Below are positions 1-13,696 of a DNA stretch of 64,000 bases, one piece after another (within the stretch, counting starts at the first letter, position 1; each line of letters starts with the position of its first letter). The notes beneath the pieces are model-generated. The model made no database searches, was not told the origin of the DNA, and was given only the letters and a program-made list of their open reading frames with translations. The position numbers were made by a program, and so were the translations under genes. This DNA is from Paenarthrobacter nicotinovorans. GTDB lineage: Bacteria; Actinomycetota; Actinomycetes; Actinomycetales; Micrococcaceae. The stretch covers positions 3,906,001-3,970,000 of the forward strand of contig NZ_CP089293.1 of assembly GCF_021919345.1 (NCBI RefSeq), read 5' to 3'.

Positions 1-1316
<1,316 letters not shown>

Positions 1317-1482
1317 GTAAAACAAAATCAAACAGACACAACCACACCCACCGGAAATAACGGCAAACACGGCTGCACAAAATTCGAAACCAGCTGAAAA
1401 CCAGACCACCACACACGGGGGTGCGCAGCAACCTGGCAAAATTTCAACCAATCAATAAAACAATCGGTATCAACAAACTTGG

Positions 1483-1507
1483 CACACTATTGAGTTCTCA
1501 AACAACA
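1483..1507 (-). promoter_or_regulatory. rRNA leader antitermination box (boxA-like), first operon
   Basis: On the minus strand the sequence contains TTGAGAACTCAATAG followed by TGTG, the conserved leader element of actinobacterial rRNA operons thought to recruit Nus antitermination factors. The same element is at 9715-9739, and a shorter form is in the 16S-23S spacer at 7609-7630. Confidence 0.75.
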
Positions 1508-1651
1508 GACCCCCCAAAACATCACCCCACCGGAACACCACACAAAGCAGCGCACCACAACAGGGCCATTGGAAAAGAAGAGTTATTTTTGGCCGCCTAC
1601 CGAACCGTACACACCTTCCGGCTTTCCGTTTCGCACCCGGCGACTCAGAAA

Positions 1652-1680
1652 ACAATACACGCCCCACAACCCCAACGCAA
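1652..1680 (-). promoter_or_regulatory. Probable rRNA promoter, first operon
   Basis: On the minus strand a -35-like TTGCGT (1680-1675) is followed by a 17-bp spacer and a -10-like TATTGT (1657-1652). The second operon has TTGTGT-17-TAATGT at 10003-9975 in a clearly homologous block, while flanking sequence differs. Conservation between operons supports promoter function. Predicted start is near 1645, giving a leader of about 330 nt. Confidence 0.55.
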
Positions 1681-1688
1681 ATCCACCA

Positions 1689-1731
1689 CCCAACACCCCC
1701 ACACCAACCCCCAAAACCCCACCAAACCCCC
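1689..1731 (-). other. G-quadruplex motif just upstream of the rRNA -35
   Basis: The plus strand has five C-runs of 3, 5, 5, 4 and 5 bases separated by 4, 7, 4 and 6 bases. The rRNA sense (minus) strand therefore carries five G-runs with loops of 7 or less, a textbook G-quadruplex pattern. It lies directly upstream of the predicted -35, where UP elements normally sit. Confidence 0.6.
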
Positions 1732-1858
1732 GTCGAACACCACCTACAAGGACTCCGCGTGGAGCGGGGCCAAGCGAGGCTTCATTGCTGAGGCAGCCCC
1801 CATCAGGGCCATGGAGGCAGTCAGTGCGCGAGGCGGGGGTGCGGTGTGAAACAGGCTC

Positions 1859-1894
1859 TTGCGCGATTCAATTGTTAGTCACTAACATTTTGCT
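1859..1894 (+). promoter_or_regulatory. tetR promoter with palindromic operator
   Basis: TTGCGC (1859-1864), an 18-bp spacer and TAACAT (1883-1888) form a plausible promoter. A perfect 15-bp palindrome TGTTAGTCACTAACA (1873-1887) overlaps the -10. The ATG at 1895 begins about 7 nt after the -10 and no Shine-Dalgarno sequence is visible, so the mRNA is probably leaderless. The palindrome is the likely site of TetR autorepression. Confidence 0.65.
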
Positions 1895-2464
1895 ATGGAC
1901 CTACAAAGCCAACCAAGTGCACGGGCGTCGCGCACACGGGCGCGCCTTATTGATGCTGGCCTGGAACTTTTCGAACGCAACGGCTACGACCAGACCACTG
2001 CGGCTGAGATCGCTGCCGCGGCCGGGGTCACCGAGATGACATTTTTCCGGCATTTCAGCACCAAGGATCAGCTGCTTCTCGATGATCCCTACGATCCGCT
2101 TCTCGCAGCTGCTGTTCTGGAACAGCCGGCGGCACGCAGTCTCCGTCGCATTATCAATGGAATCCGCGCAGTCTGGCGAGATCTTCCCGAACCCGCGAGC
2201 GACTTCACAAGGAGACGCATCCGCATAGTGGCCGCCACACCCGGGCTACGTGCCGCCGTGGCCAGAAACAACGCCCGGACGGAAACAGTCATAGCCGATG
2301 CCCTGATCGCGGACGGCGCCGATCCCCTCGAGTCGCGCGTGGCGGCCGCAGCCGTCATCGCCGCAATGTCCGTGGCCCTGATCGAGTGGTCGCTGCAGGA
2401 GGAGGCAACCCTGAGTGGCACCATCGAGAGCGCCCTGGACGTTCTGGAGGCATCCCATGGCTGA
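1895..2464 (+). CDS. TetR/AcrR-family transcriptional repressor
   Basis: A 189-residue protein with an N-terminal TetR helix-turn-helix: the segment from about residue 7 to 55 contains RARLIDAGLELFERNGYDQT, then a VTEMTFFRHFSTKDQLL recognition-helix region. The C-terminal three quarters should be the ligand-binding and dimerisation domain; its ligand cannot be predicted. It overlaps the ABC ATPase gene by 8 bp, so the regulator and exporter are probably one transcript controlled by the palindrome at 1873-1887. The start at 1895 is chosen because the HTH begins soon after it and the promoter spacing fits a leaderless message. Confidence 0.9.
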   Translation: MDLQSQPSARASRTRARLIDAGLELFERNGYDQTTAAEIAAAAGVTEMTFFRHFSTKDQLLLDDPYDPLLAAAVLEQPAARSLRRIINGIRAVWRDLPEPASDFTRRRIRIVAATPGLRAAVARNNARTETVIADALIADGADPLESRVAAAAVIAAMSVALIEWSLQEEATLSGTIESALDVLEASHG

Positions 2465-3206
2465 GACTCTCTTAGCAGCCCGCTCCGTTTCGCGGTCCTA
2501 CGGATCCGGCGAGGGTGTGCATGGCATTGACCTCAGCGTCTCTGCAGGCGAGATTCATGCCTTGGTCGGATTGAACGGTGCAGGAAAATCAACACTCATG
2601 AGACTGCTGCTGGGGCAGATCAGACCCGACTCAGGCGACGTGACTATTTTCGGGCAAGGGTTGAACGCAGCCGGGCCAGACATATGGCGTCGGGTAGGGC
2701 ACCTTATCGAATGCCCACTCGCTTACGGTGAGTTGACCGGCCAGGCCAATCTTGAGATTGGCGCTCTCCTCCACGGTGTTCCATACGGGGACATCAGCGC
2801 CGCCGTAGAGGCCGTGCTCGACGAGCTGGCTCTGCGCCGATACGCGCCCATTGCGGCTCGGTCGCTTTCGCTCGGTAACCGCCAACGATTGGGACTCGCG
2901 TCCGCGCTCCAGCACCATCCAGAGTTGATAGTGCTCGACGAGCCCACAAACGCCTTGGATCCCGCCGGAGTCATCCTTCTGCGCGAGAGTCTCTTGCGGC
3001 GCGCAGCGCATGGGGCCGGTGTACTTGTCTCCAGTCACCACCTGGATGAGGTAGCGCGAGTGGCAAGCAGGGTGACGGTAATCAACGCCGGCCGCGTTAT
3101 TGGAACCATCGATCCGAAGGGCACGGATATAGAACGTGAATTCTTTGCCCTTGTCCACAGCGACGACACCGGCCAAGAGCTGGAAACACCGGAGGTACCG
3201 ACATGA
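2457..3206 (+). CDS. ABC-2 type exporter, ATP-binding subunit
   Basis: The 249-residue protein has Walker A (GLNGAGKST, about residues 37-45), an ABC signature-like LSLGNRQRLGLA, Walker B with LIVLDEPTNALDP and a downstream H-loop (SSHHLDEV). This is the DrrA/CcmA-like class of daunorubicin or lantibiotic exporter ATPases. The ATG at 2457 is preferred over an upstream in-frame ATG at 2415 because GGAGG lies about 8 bp before it. The C-terminal ~45 residues are an acidic extension. The permease start overlaps the stop codon. Export of a drug, peptide or lipid is inferred from the family; the substrate is unknown. Confidence 0.92.
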   Translation: MAETLLAARSVSRSYGSGEGVHGIDLSVSAGEIHALVGLNGAGKSTLMRLLLGQIRPDSGDVTIFGQGLNAAGPDIWRRVGHLIECPLAYGELTGQANLEIGALLHGVPYGDISAAVEAVLDELALRRYAPIAARSLSLGNRQRLGLASALQHHPELIVLDEPTNALDPAGVILLRESLLRRAAHGAGVLVSSHHLDEVARVASRVTVINAGRVIGTIDPKGTDIEREFFALVHSDDTGQELETPEVPT

Positions 3207-3976
3207 GCAAACCATTCGAAGGACTTACGGCCGCAGTCGTCGTCGAAGCCCGCAAGATGCGACTGTCCCGTACGGTCCTCGGGGCCGGATCCATCCTGAT
3301 CCTCGGTGTCAACGCACTTGCTTCCGGATTCGCACTGGCTGCGCGGTCCGGCAACCAGGCTGCACTCGCCAAGCTCGGACCGCTCGCCTCCCAGGGTGGC
3401 TGGACCGGGTACCTTGCCTCGGCACAGCAAATCACCGCCGCAGGCAGCGTACTGGCCTTCGGCATTGTCTTGGCCTGGATGTATGGTCGGGAATTCACCG
3501 ACGGTACGATCTCCGGCCTCTTTGCCTTGCCCGTGCGCCGACCTACGGTCGCACTAGCCAAGCTCATCGTCTTCGCTGGCTGGTCGTTCGCCGTCGCTGT
3601 CCTTCTGACCGCCACGTTAGTGGCACTTGGACTGATCCTGGGCTTCGGATGGCCCAACTCCACTGAACTAGCAGGGCTGGGTCGAATTCACCCTCTCATC
3701 GTCCTTTCCGCCTTGGTCGCTACGCCCGCAGCCTGGTCGGCGACTTTGGGACGTGGTGTGCTCAGCGGAATTGGCCTAACCGTGGGTGTCATGGCAGGCA
3801 CGCAGGTGGCGGTCCTCGTGGGCGCAGGCCCCTGGTTTCCTATCGCAGCCCCCGCACTCTGGGCGATAGCGCCCGATACCGTACCGCCGGCAGCCCTAGC
3901 TCTCACACTTGGGATACCGCTCACCTTCGGCGCGCTTACCCTCTGGGCTTGGTCGCGGCTTCAGCTGGACCGATGA
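3203..3976 (+). CDS. ABC-2 type exporter, membrane subunit
   Basis: This 257-residue protein has about six hydrophobic segments, as in ABC-2 permeases (for example around residues 22-45, 80-100, 115-145, 165-190, 195-225 and 230-250). Its ATG overlaps the ATPase stop codon (ATGA), showing translational coupling. With the ATPase it should form a 2+2 exporter in the cytoplasmic membrane. The gene ends about 50 bp before the rRNA terminator, so transcription converges with the complete rRNA operon. Confidence 0.88.
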   Translation: MSKPFEGLTAAVVVEARKMRLSRTVLGAGSILILGVNALASGFALAARSGNQAALAKLGPLASQGGWTGYLASAQQITAAGSVLAFGIVLAWMYGREFTDGTISGLFALPVRRPTVALAKLIVFAGWSFAVAVLLTATLVALGLILGFGWPNSTELAGLGRIHPLIVLSALVATPAAWSATLGRGVLSGIGLTVGVMAGTQVAVLVGAGPWFPIAAPALWAIAPDTVPPAALALTLGIPLTFGALTLWAWSRLQLDR

Positions 3977-4030
3977 ATCGTGCTGCCATAGAGCCGCGCG
4001 TTAGCGTTACGTGGCTGGCTTGCTTAAATG

Positions 4031-4060
4031 GAAGAGCCCCAACCGTGGTTGGGGCTCTTC
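4031..4060 (-). terminator. rRNA operon terminator (probably bidirectional)
   Basis: Two perfect 14-bp arms, GAAGAGCCCCAACC and its complement, are separated by 2 bp. The hairpin lies just beyond the 5S 3' end and also downstream of the converging permease gene at 3976, so it can stop transcription from both sides. On the minus strand it is followed by CATTTAAG rather than a strong U tract. Confidence 0.8.
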
Positions 4061-4066
4061 GTTAAT

Positions 4067-4189
4067 GGTTGTCCGGCGGTGTCCTACTCTCCCACACCCT
4101 CCCGGGTGCAGTACCATCGGCGCTGTGGGTCTTAGCTTCCGGGTTCGGAATGGGACCGGGCGTTTCCCCCACGCTATGACCGCCGTAAC
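4067..4189 (-). rRNA. 5S ribosomal RNA
   Basis: The minus strand reads GTTACGGCGGTCATAGCG, then conserved 5S core elements (CCCGGTCCCATTCCGAACC, GAAGCTAAGACCC), ending near GGACAACC. The terminal parts can pair, and the length of about 120 nt fits. It lies 150 bp downstream of the 23S gene and just before the terminator. Confidence 0.95.
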
Positions 4190-4310
4190 TCTGTTACCCG
4201 TCCCAACCCCGCGTTGGTGTGGGGGTGGGTGGGAAGCTTTGTGGTTACAACTGTGGTGTTATGTAGTTGTTGTTGTTGTTGGTTCCTGGAACGGTTGTTG
4301 TTCGGGAACC

Positions 4311-4324
4311 ACATAGTGGACGCG
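4311..4324 (-). repeat. 3' arm of pre-23S processing stem
   Basis: ACATAGTGGACGCG here is the exact complement of CGCGTCCACTATGT at 7601-7614 on the other side of the 23S gene. The pair would form a 14-bp helix closing the 23S precursor, the usual substrate of RNase III. Confidence 0.7.
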
Positions 4325-4339
4325 TGCAGTGTTTTGTGT

Positions 4340-9742
<5,403 letters not shown>

Positions 9743-9974
9743 ACAACCGGCACCACCCACACCCCACAGGGTCCAGGATCGCTCCGGAGCAACTTTCCAA
9801 AGTTACCCGAACCACCCGATCTTGGCAAATCAACGTTCCCGCGATTCTCCGATCAAGCATCCGGCCCCACCCACACAGCACGCTCAAAAGCGAACCATTT
9901 CTCAGGCTGTTATCAAGGGGGTCGGCCCCCGCAGTTCTCAGCTCCAGGCTGTCTCACTCGCGGCGACTCAGAAG

Positions 9975-10003
9975 ACATTACACGCCCACAAGCCCCCACA
10001 CAA
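9975..10003 (-). promoter_or_regulatory. Probable rRNA promoter, second operon
   Basis: On the minus strand TTGTGT (10003-9998), a 17-bp spacer and TAATGT (9980-9975) match the arrangement of the first operon, including the flanking CTGAGTCGCCG downstream. The predicted leader is about 420 nt, longer than in the first operon. A second weaker candidate, TTGCCA-17-TAACTT, lies nearer the gene at about 9830-9798. Confidence 0.5.
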
Positions 10004-10007
10004 ATCC

Positions 10008-10160
10008 ACCACCACACCACCCAAAAACCCCGCAAACACAACCCAAACAACCCCACCAACCCAACAAACCACCCCCAAACCCACCAAAACAACCACCGTG
10101 AACCCCATCACAACCACCCACACCCCCCCGACACCCACACACCCAACCCAACAACCGCCG
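10008..10160 (-). other. Extreme C/A-rich tract upstream of rRNA promoter
   Basis: For about 150 bp the plus strand consists almost only of C and A, with many CCC to CCCCC runs. The minus (rRNA sense) strand is G/T-only and could form quadruplexes with loops of 3-10 bases. Open frames here are proline/threonine-rich artefacts. The upstream region of the first operon (1640-1735) has the same bias. Confidence 0.6.
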
Positions 10161-10182
10161 TCGAACCCCATCCCAGCGGAAC

Positions 10183-10440
10183 GCGACCAAGCGACCGGCC
10201 CAAACCCTTGGGGAAGTGAGCAAGCGTCACAACCAAACCCGTGGAACGTGAGCAAGCGTCACAACCAAACCCCTGGAACGTGAGCGAGCGTCGGCCTGAA
10301 ACCCTAGGGATGTGAGCAAGCGTCACAACCAAACCCGTGGAACGTGAGCAAGCGTCACAACCAAACCCGTGGAACGTGAGCAAGCGTCCGATTCAAGCCC
10401 TAGGGATGTGAGCGAGCGTCGGAAAGAGGGGGCGGTTATC
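10183..10440. repeat. 32-bp tandem repeat array, locus 1
   Basis: The core GTGAGCAAGCGTC (or GTGAGCGAGCGTC) starts at 10216, 10248, 10280, 10312, 10344, 10376 and 10408, exactly 32 bp apart. A degenerate unit starts at 10183. The 19 bp between cores vary, mostly ACAACCAAACCCGTGGAAC. The array lies upstream of the rRNA promoter and downstream of rpsN. A closely related array is at 17824-17996. Confidence 0.9.
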
Positions 10441-10493
10441 CGGCAGCGCGCGTCCAAGGGAGGAACGACCGAGCGCGCAGAGGATGACCGCCC
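10421..10493. repeat. Conserved tail flanking the 32-bp array, locus 1
   Basis: After the last repeat comes a block with CCGGCAGCGCGCGTC and GAGGATGACCGCC. The same order of motifs, CCGGCAGCGTGCGTC and GAGGATGGCCGCC, follows the array at 18018-18076. Array plus tail therefore behave as one dispersed element. Confidence 0.65.
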
Positions 10494-10612
10494 CCTCCCC
10501 GCCGGCCACCCCTCCCCGACAGCCACCCTTCCGAGACCGCCGCCTCCCCGACAGCCGCCTCTCCGCGACAAGCCCACCGGCCTGAGAAACTGAACAACCC
10601 GCGCTTAAACAC

Positions 10613-10646
10613 AAAAAGGGCCGGCAACCATAACGGTCGCCGGCCC
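10613..10646 (-). terminator. Intrinsic terminator of rpmB-rpmG-rpsN
   Basis: On the minus strand GGGCCGGCGACC, a short loop and GGTTGCCGGCCC are followed by TTTTTGTG. It lies 17 bp after the rpsN stop codon and is the clearest rho-independent terminator in the window. Confidence 0.85.
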
Positions 10647-10662
10647 TTTCAGAGCTTCGTGA

Positions 10663-10968
10663 TTACCAGGAAGACTTGGTGATGCCCGGGAGCTCACCGC
10701 GGTGAGCCATGTCGCGGAAGCGAACACGGGAGATACCGAACTTCTGGAGCGTGCCGCGGGGACGGCCGTCGATCTGGTCGCGGTTACGCAGACGGATCGG
10801 GGAGGCGTTGCGGGGCAGCTTCTGCAGGCCGAGGCGTGCAGCTTCGCGTGCTTCGTCAGTCGCGTTGGGGTCAACCAGGGTCTTCTTCAGTTCGAGACGC
10901 TTGGCAGCGTAACGCTCAACAATGACCTTGCGCTGCTCGTTGCGAGCAATCTTGGACTTCTTTGCCAT
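10663..10968 (-). CDS. rpsN: 30S ribosomal protein S14, zinc-independent form
   Basis: The 101-residue protein begins [14 protein letters not shown] and ends LPGITKSSW, with the S14 signature region [13 protein letters not shown]. It is the longer form and has no cysteines, so it lacks the CxxC zinc knuckle of short S14. S14 binds 16S rRNA in the small-subunit head. It is last in rpmB-rpmG-rpsN and is followed by an intrinsic terminator. Confidence 0.97.
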   Translation of the reverse strand: MAKKSKIARNEQRKVIVERYAAKRLELKKTLVDPNATDEAREAARLGLQKLPRNASPIRLRNRDQIDGRPRGTLQKFGISRVRFRDMAHRGELPGITKSSW

Positions 10969-10972
10969 GTGT

Positions 10973-11140
10973 TTAGCGCTCCTCTCGGAATTCGACGTGC
11001 TGGCGGATCTTGGGGTCGTACTTCTTCAGGACCAGGCGGTCCGGGTCGTTACGACGGTTCTTGCGGGTTACGTAGGTGTAACCGGTGCCCGCAGTGGACT
11101 TCAGCTTGATGATCGGACGTACGTCCTTGTCCTTTGCCAT
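10973..11140 (-). CDS. rpmG: 50S ribosomal protein L33, zinc-independent form
   Basis: The 55-residue translation begins [18 protein letters not shown], contains [20 protein letters not shown] and ends VEFREER, a typical L33. It has no cysteines, whereas zinc-binding L33 has two CxxC pairs. Its ATG overlaps the rpmB stop by one base (TAATG), and rpsN follows 4 bp after its stop. The gene is short but certain. Confidence 0.95.
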   Translation of the reverse strand: MAKDKDVRPIIKLKSTAGTGYTYVTRKNRRNDPDRLVLKKYDPKIRQHVEFREER

Positions 11141-11376
11141 TAGAGCTTTACTCCTCGTGCCAGGATGTCGGCGACGACTGAGTCGATGCCGCGTACGTCG
11201 ATGGTCTTGATGCCACGGGCTGACAGGGTCAGCGTGACATTACGGCGCAGGGACGGAACCCAGTAGCGCTTCTTCTGAATGTTCGGGTCGAACCGTCGCT
11301 TGTTGCGACGGTGCGAGTGCGAAATGCTGTGTCCAAAGCCCGGCTCGGCTCCGGTCACTTGGCAGTGTGCTGCCAT
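11140..11376 (-). CDS. rpmB: 50S ribosomal protein L28
   Basis: The 78-residue protein [20 protein letters not shown]... with [17 protein letters not shown] is L28. It keeps one cysteine rather than the four of the zinc-binding form. The start at 11376 is preceded by GGAGGAG at good spacing; an in-frame ATG farther upstream gives no L28 sequence. Cysteine-free L28-L33-S14 clusters are repressed by Zur in several actinobacteria. No clear Zur palindrome was found upstream (11377-11590), so this set may instead be the constitutive one. Confidence 0.96.
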   Translation of the reverse strand: MAAHCQVTGAEPGFGHSISHSHRRNKRRFDPNIQKKRYWVPSLRRNVTLTLSARGIKTIDVRGIDSVVADILARGVKL

Positions 11377-11759
11377 GACTCTCCTCCAAAGATTGAATGT
11401 AACGGCGTGCAGATGTTCCTGCGTTGCCGTGCGACAGGCAGTGTTCGCATCCGGGTCCACACCATTTCGGTAGTTTCCGCAGCAAGTGCGGCGAAGAAGG
11501 CTGGCCTCAGGACCGCAATGATTCAGGTCCTGGGATACCGGGCGAATACAGGAATGCACGCAACTTGAGCCCCTAACTACCGGCCAACGGGATGTCAGTC
11601 AGACTGACTTCACCACCAACCGGAGCAATTGCACACGATCCGCACTACCTAGCGCCTAACTATTCTACGGGCCAGGCCAAATTAAGACCAATCCGGCATC
11701 ATACGCCCTCAAAAGCTCTTTCACAGCAGAATGAAAGGAAGCCGGGCGAGTCTTGGGAT
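11377..11759. other. Intergenic region, rpmB to ferric reductase
   Basis: This 383-bp stretch separates divergent transcription units and must hold both promoters, but no strong -35/-10 pair stands out. An inverted repeat CAGGACC...GGTCCTG (11508-11532) is the only notable structure. An in-frame ATG at 11592 would lengthen the next protein by 56 low-complexity residues and is not favoured. Confidence 0.4.
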
Positions 11760-13220
11760 ATGACCTCGTTACTGGCCCCTGATTCTCCGGTGGACAACCC
11801 GTCGTCGCCCGGCCCGCGGACAGCACCTGCCGCCGTCGAGCGCTTCCGCCCGCAAGCACGACGGCGGCTGGCCCGGTCCGATGTCCTGGCTTTCGTCGGG
11901 TGGTTGTCGCCGGTTGCGGCGGTGACGCTGCGGCTTGCTGACGGCGGCGCCAACGGGTTCTCGTCGTTCGCGGCCACCATGACATCGCTGGGGATCGTAG
12001 CCGGCTTGATCGGCATGGACCTGGTGTTGTTGATGCTGTTGCTCGCGGCCAGGATCCCGTTCGTGGACAACACAATCGGCCATGACCGCGCCTTGGAGGT
12101 GCACAAGAAGCTGGGCAAACCGGCTCTTTACCTGCTGCTGGCGCATGGTCTCCTGCTCGCGATCGGCTACGGAGCGGCGGAGGGCCTGGATCCGGTCAGT
12201 GAGTCGGTCTCGCTCTGGGTCAACGTCCCGGACATGTGGCTCGCGTTCGTCTCCATGGCACTGTTCGTTGCCGTGGTGGTGACGTCGCTGGTGGCCGTCC
12301 GCCGGAAGTTCCCGTACGAATTCTGGTACGCGATCCACCTGCTGACCTATGTGGCCGTTGGCACCGCCATCCCGCACCAGTTCAGTGTGGGCGGGTTGTT
12401 CGCCGAAGGGACGTGGCAACGCTGGTACTGGCTGGCTATTTGCATTGCGACCGGCGCCGCACTTCTCCTCTACAGGGTGTACCTGCCGTTGGCAGCGACA
12501 TTCCGGCACCAGCTCACCGTCAGCCGCGTGGTCCGGGTCGCGCCGGACGTTTTCAGCATCGAAATGACGGGCCTTCAGCTGGAACGCCTGGCCGGCGCCG
12601 GGGGCCGTTTCTTCTTCTGGCGGTTCCTCGCTCCGGGACACTGGTGGCAGCCGCACCCGTTCAGCTTGTCGGCGGAACCCGTGTCCGGCGTCGGAAGCAA
12701 ACCAGGGAGCTTGCGCATCACAGTGCGAAACCTGGGTGAAGGCTCTGCCCGGCTTGCCCGGATCAAGCCCGGCACCAAGGTCGCCCTTGAGGGCCCCTAC
12801 GGCATGTTCAGCACGGCGGCACGCACCCGGAACAACGTGGTGATGATCGGCGCGGGGATCGGCATCACGCCGTTGCGGTCGCTCCTGGAATCCACCCCTT
12901 TCGAACCCGGACAGGCCACGGTCCTGCTGCGGGGACACGATGAGTCGGAGCTTTTCCTCGGCAAGGAAATCATGGCGTTGTGCCAGGCACGAGGCGCCAC
13001 CCTCTTCCACCTCACGGGGCCCCGCTCGGCCGGCGTCCGCTCCTGGCTCCCCGAATCCGCGACGACTGCCGGGTTCACCAGCGCCTCCTACGCACCCGGC
13101 ATCGCAGACGCCGACGTTTACGTTTGCGGCCCCACCCCCTGGGCCGCCTCCGTGATCAGGGAAGTCCGCGCAGCGGGTGTCCCCTCGGAACAAGTCCACT
13201 ACGAAAGGTTTGACTGGTGA
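11760..13220 (+). CDS. Ferric reductase-like membrane oxidoreductase (FRE/NOX family)
   Basis: The 486-residue protein has about six membrane helices in the first ~230 residues, with paired histidines typical of the haem-binding ferric-reductase domain (for example EVHKKLGK, LLAHGLLL, IHLLTYVAVGTAIPHQF). A cytosolic ferredoxin-NADP-reductase-like part follows: an FAD site HPFSLSAEP, a pyridine-nucleotide site GAGIGITPLRSLLE, VYVCGPTPWA and the terminal aromatic FDW. It should pass electrons from NAD(P)H through FAD and haem across the membrane. The stop overlaps the FMN-binding gene, and ApbE follows. The likely acceptor is the FMN protein rather than iron itself, an inference from context. 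The ATG at 11760 starts the recognisable protein; its RBS is weak. Confidence 0.9.
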   Translation: MTSLLAPDSPVDNPSSPGPRTAPAAVERFRPQARRRLARSDVLAFVGWLSPVAAVTLRLADGGANGFSSFAATMTSLGIVAGLIGMDLVLLMLLLAARIPFVDNTIGHDRALEVHKKLGKPALYLLLAHGLLLAIGYGAAEGLDPVSESVSLWVNVPDMWLAFVSMALFVAVVVTSLVAVRRKFPYEFWYAIHLLTYVAVGTAIPHQFSVGGLFAEGTWQRWYWLAICIATGAALLLYRVYLPLAATFRHQLTVSRVVRVAPDVFSIEMTGLQLERLAGAGGRFFFWRFLAPGHWWQPHPFSLSAEPVSGVGSKPGSLRITVRNLGEGSARLARIKPGTKVALEGPYGMFSTAARTRNNVVMIGAGIGITPLRSLLESTPFEPGQATVLLRGHDESELFLGKEIMALCQARGATLFHLTGPRSAGVRSWLPESATTAGFTSASYAPGIADADVYVCGPTPWAASVIREVRAAGVPSEQVHYERFDW

Positions 13221-13696
13221 GAATTCGAGCAGCCATGGCAACCGCGCTGGCGTCGGCGGGCATCCTGTTGGCGGGCTGGCAGTCGGGCGCGCACATCGCC
13301 GACACCGGCACGGCAACCACCACAAGCCTGGGCAGCAGCGCCAGTGCCGCCGGCGGCACCACCACGGGCACCAGCGGAAGCAGCAGCGCCACCAGCAGCG
13401 GAACCAAGACAACAACGACGGCGGCAACTTACGACGGCACGGCCGTCCAGACCCGCTTCGGTACAGTCCAGGTCCGGGTGACCATCCAGGGCGGCAAGAT
13501 CACCGAAGTCACGGCCCTCCAGCTCACTGACGCCGAACGCAAGTCGGCCCAGATAAGCAGCCGGGCAGCACCCGTGTTGCGGTCAGAAGTCCTCCAGGCG
13601 CAATCCGCGGACGTGCAAACCGTCGGCGGCGCAACGGTCACCAGCGACGCCTACCTCACCTCACTCCAGGCAGCCCTCGATGCCGCACACTTCTAG
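13217..13696 (+). CDS. Exported FMN-binding domain protein
   Basis: This 159-residue protein has an N-terminal hydrophobic segment (about residues 4-20) suggesting export or membrane anchoring, then a Thr/Ser/Gly-rich linker (about 30-68). An FMN-binding domain follows (about 70-159) with TRFGTVQVRVTIQGGKITEV and the C-terminal VGGATVTSDAY. The second threonine of GATVT fits the ApbE acceptor motif for covalent FMN. Its start overlaps the reductase stop and its 3' end overlaps apbE. It is probably the extracytoplasmic electron carrier served by the upstream reductase and flavinylated by ApbE. Confidence 0.85.
   Translation: MRIRAAMATALASAGILLAGWQSGAHIADTGTATTTSLGSSASAAGGTTTGTSGSSSATSSGTKTTTTAATYDGTAVQTRFGTVQVRVTIQGGKITEVTALQLTDAERKSAQISSRAAPVLRSEVLQAQSADVQTVGGATVTSDAYLTSLQAALDAAHF

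Noticed and set aside
1421..2039. Proline/threonine-rich plus-strand frames upstream of tetR
   Set aside because: They arise from the C/A-rich rRNA leader and promoter region and have no conserved sequence.
10183..10440. CRISPR array
   Set aside because: The regular 32-bp spacing looked CRISPR-like, but the units have no unique spacers of 25-40 bp, the conserved core is only 13 bp and no cas gene lies in the window. It is a tandem repeat.
11769..13427. 552-residue minus-strand open frame opposite the ferric reductase
   Set aside because: It is a GC-rich shadow of the plus-strand gene, low in complexity and without domains, while the plus strand has full FRE and FAD/NAD motifs.
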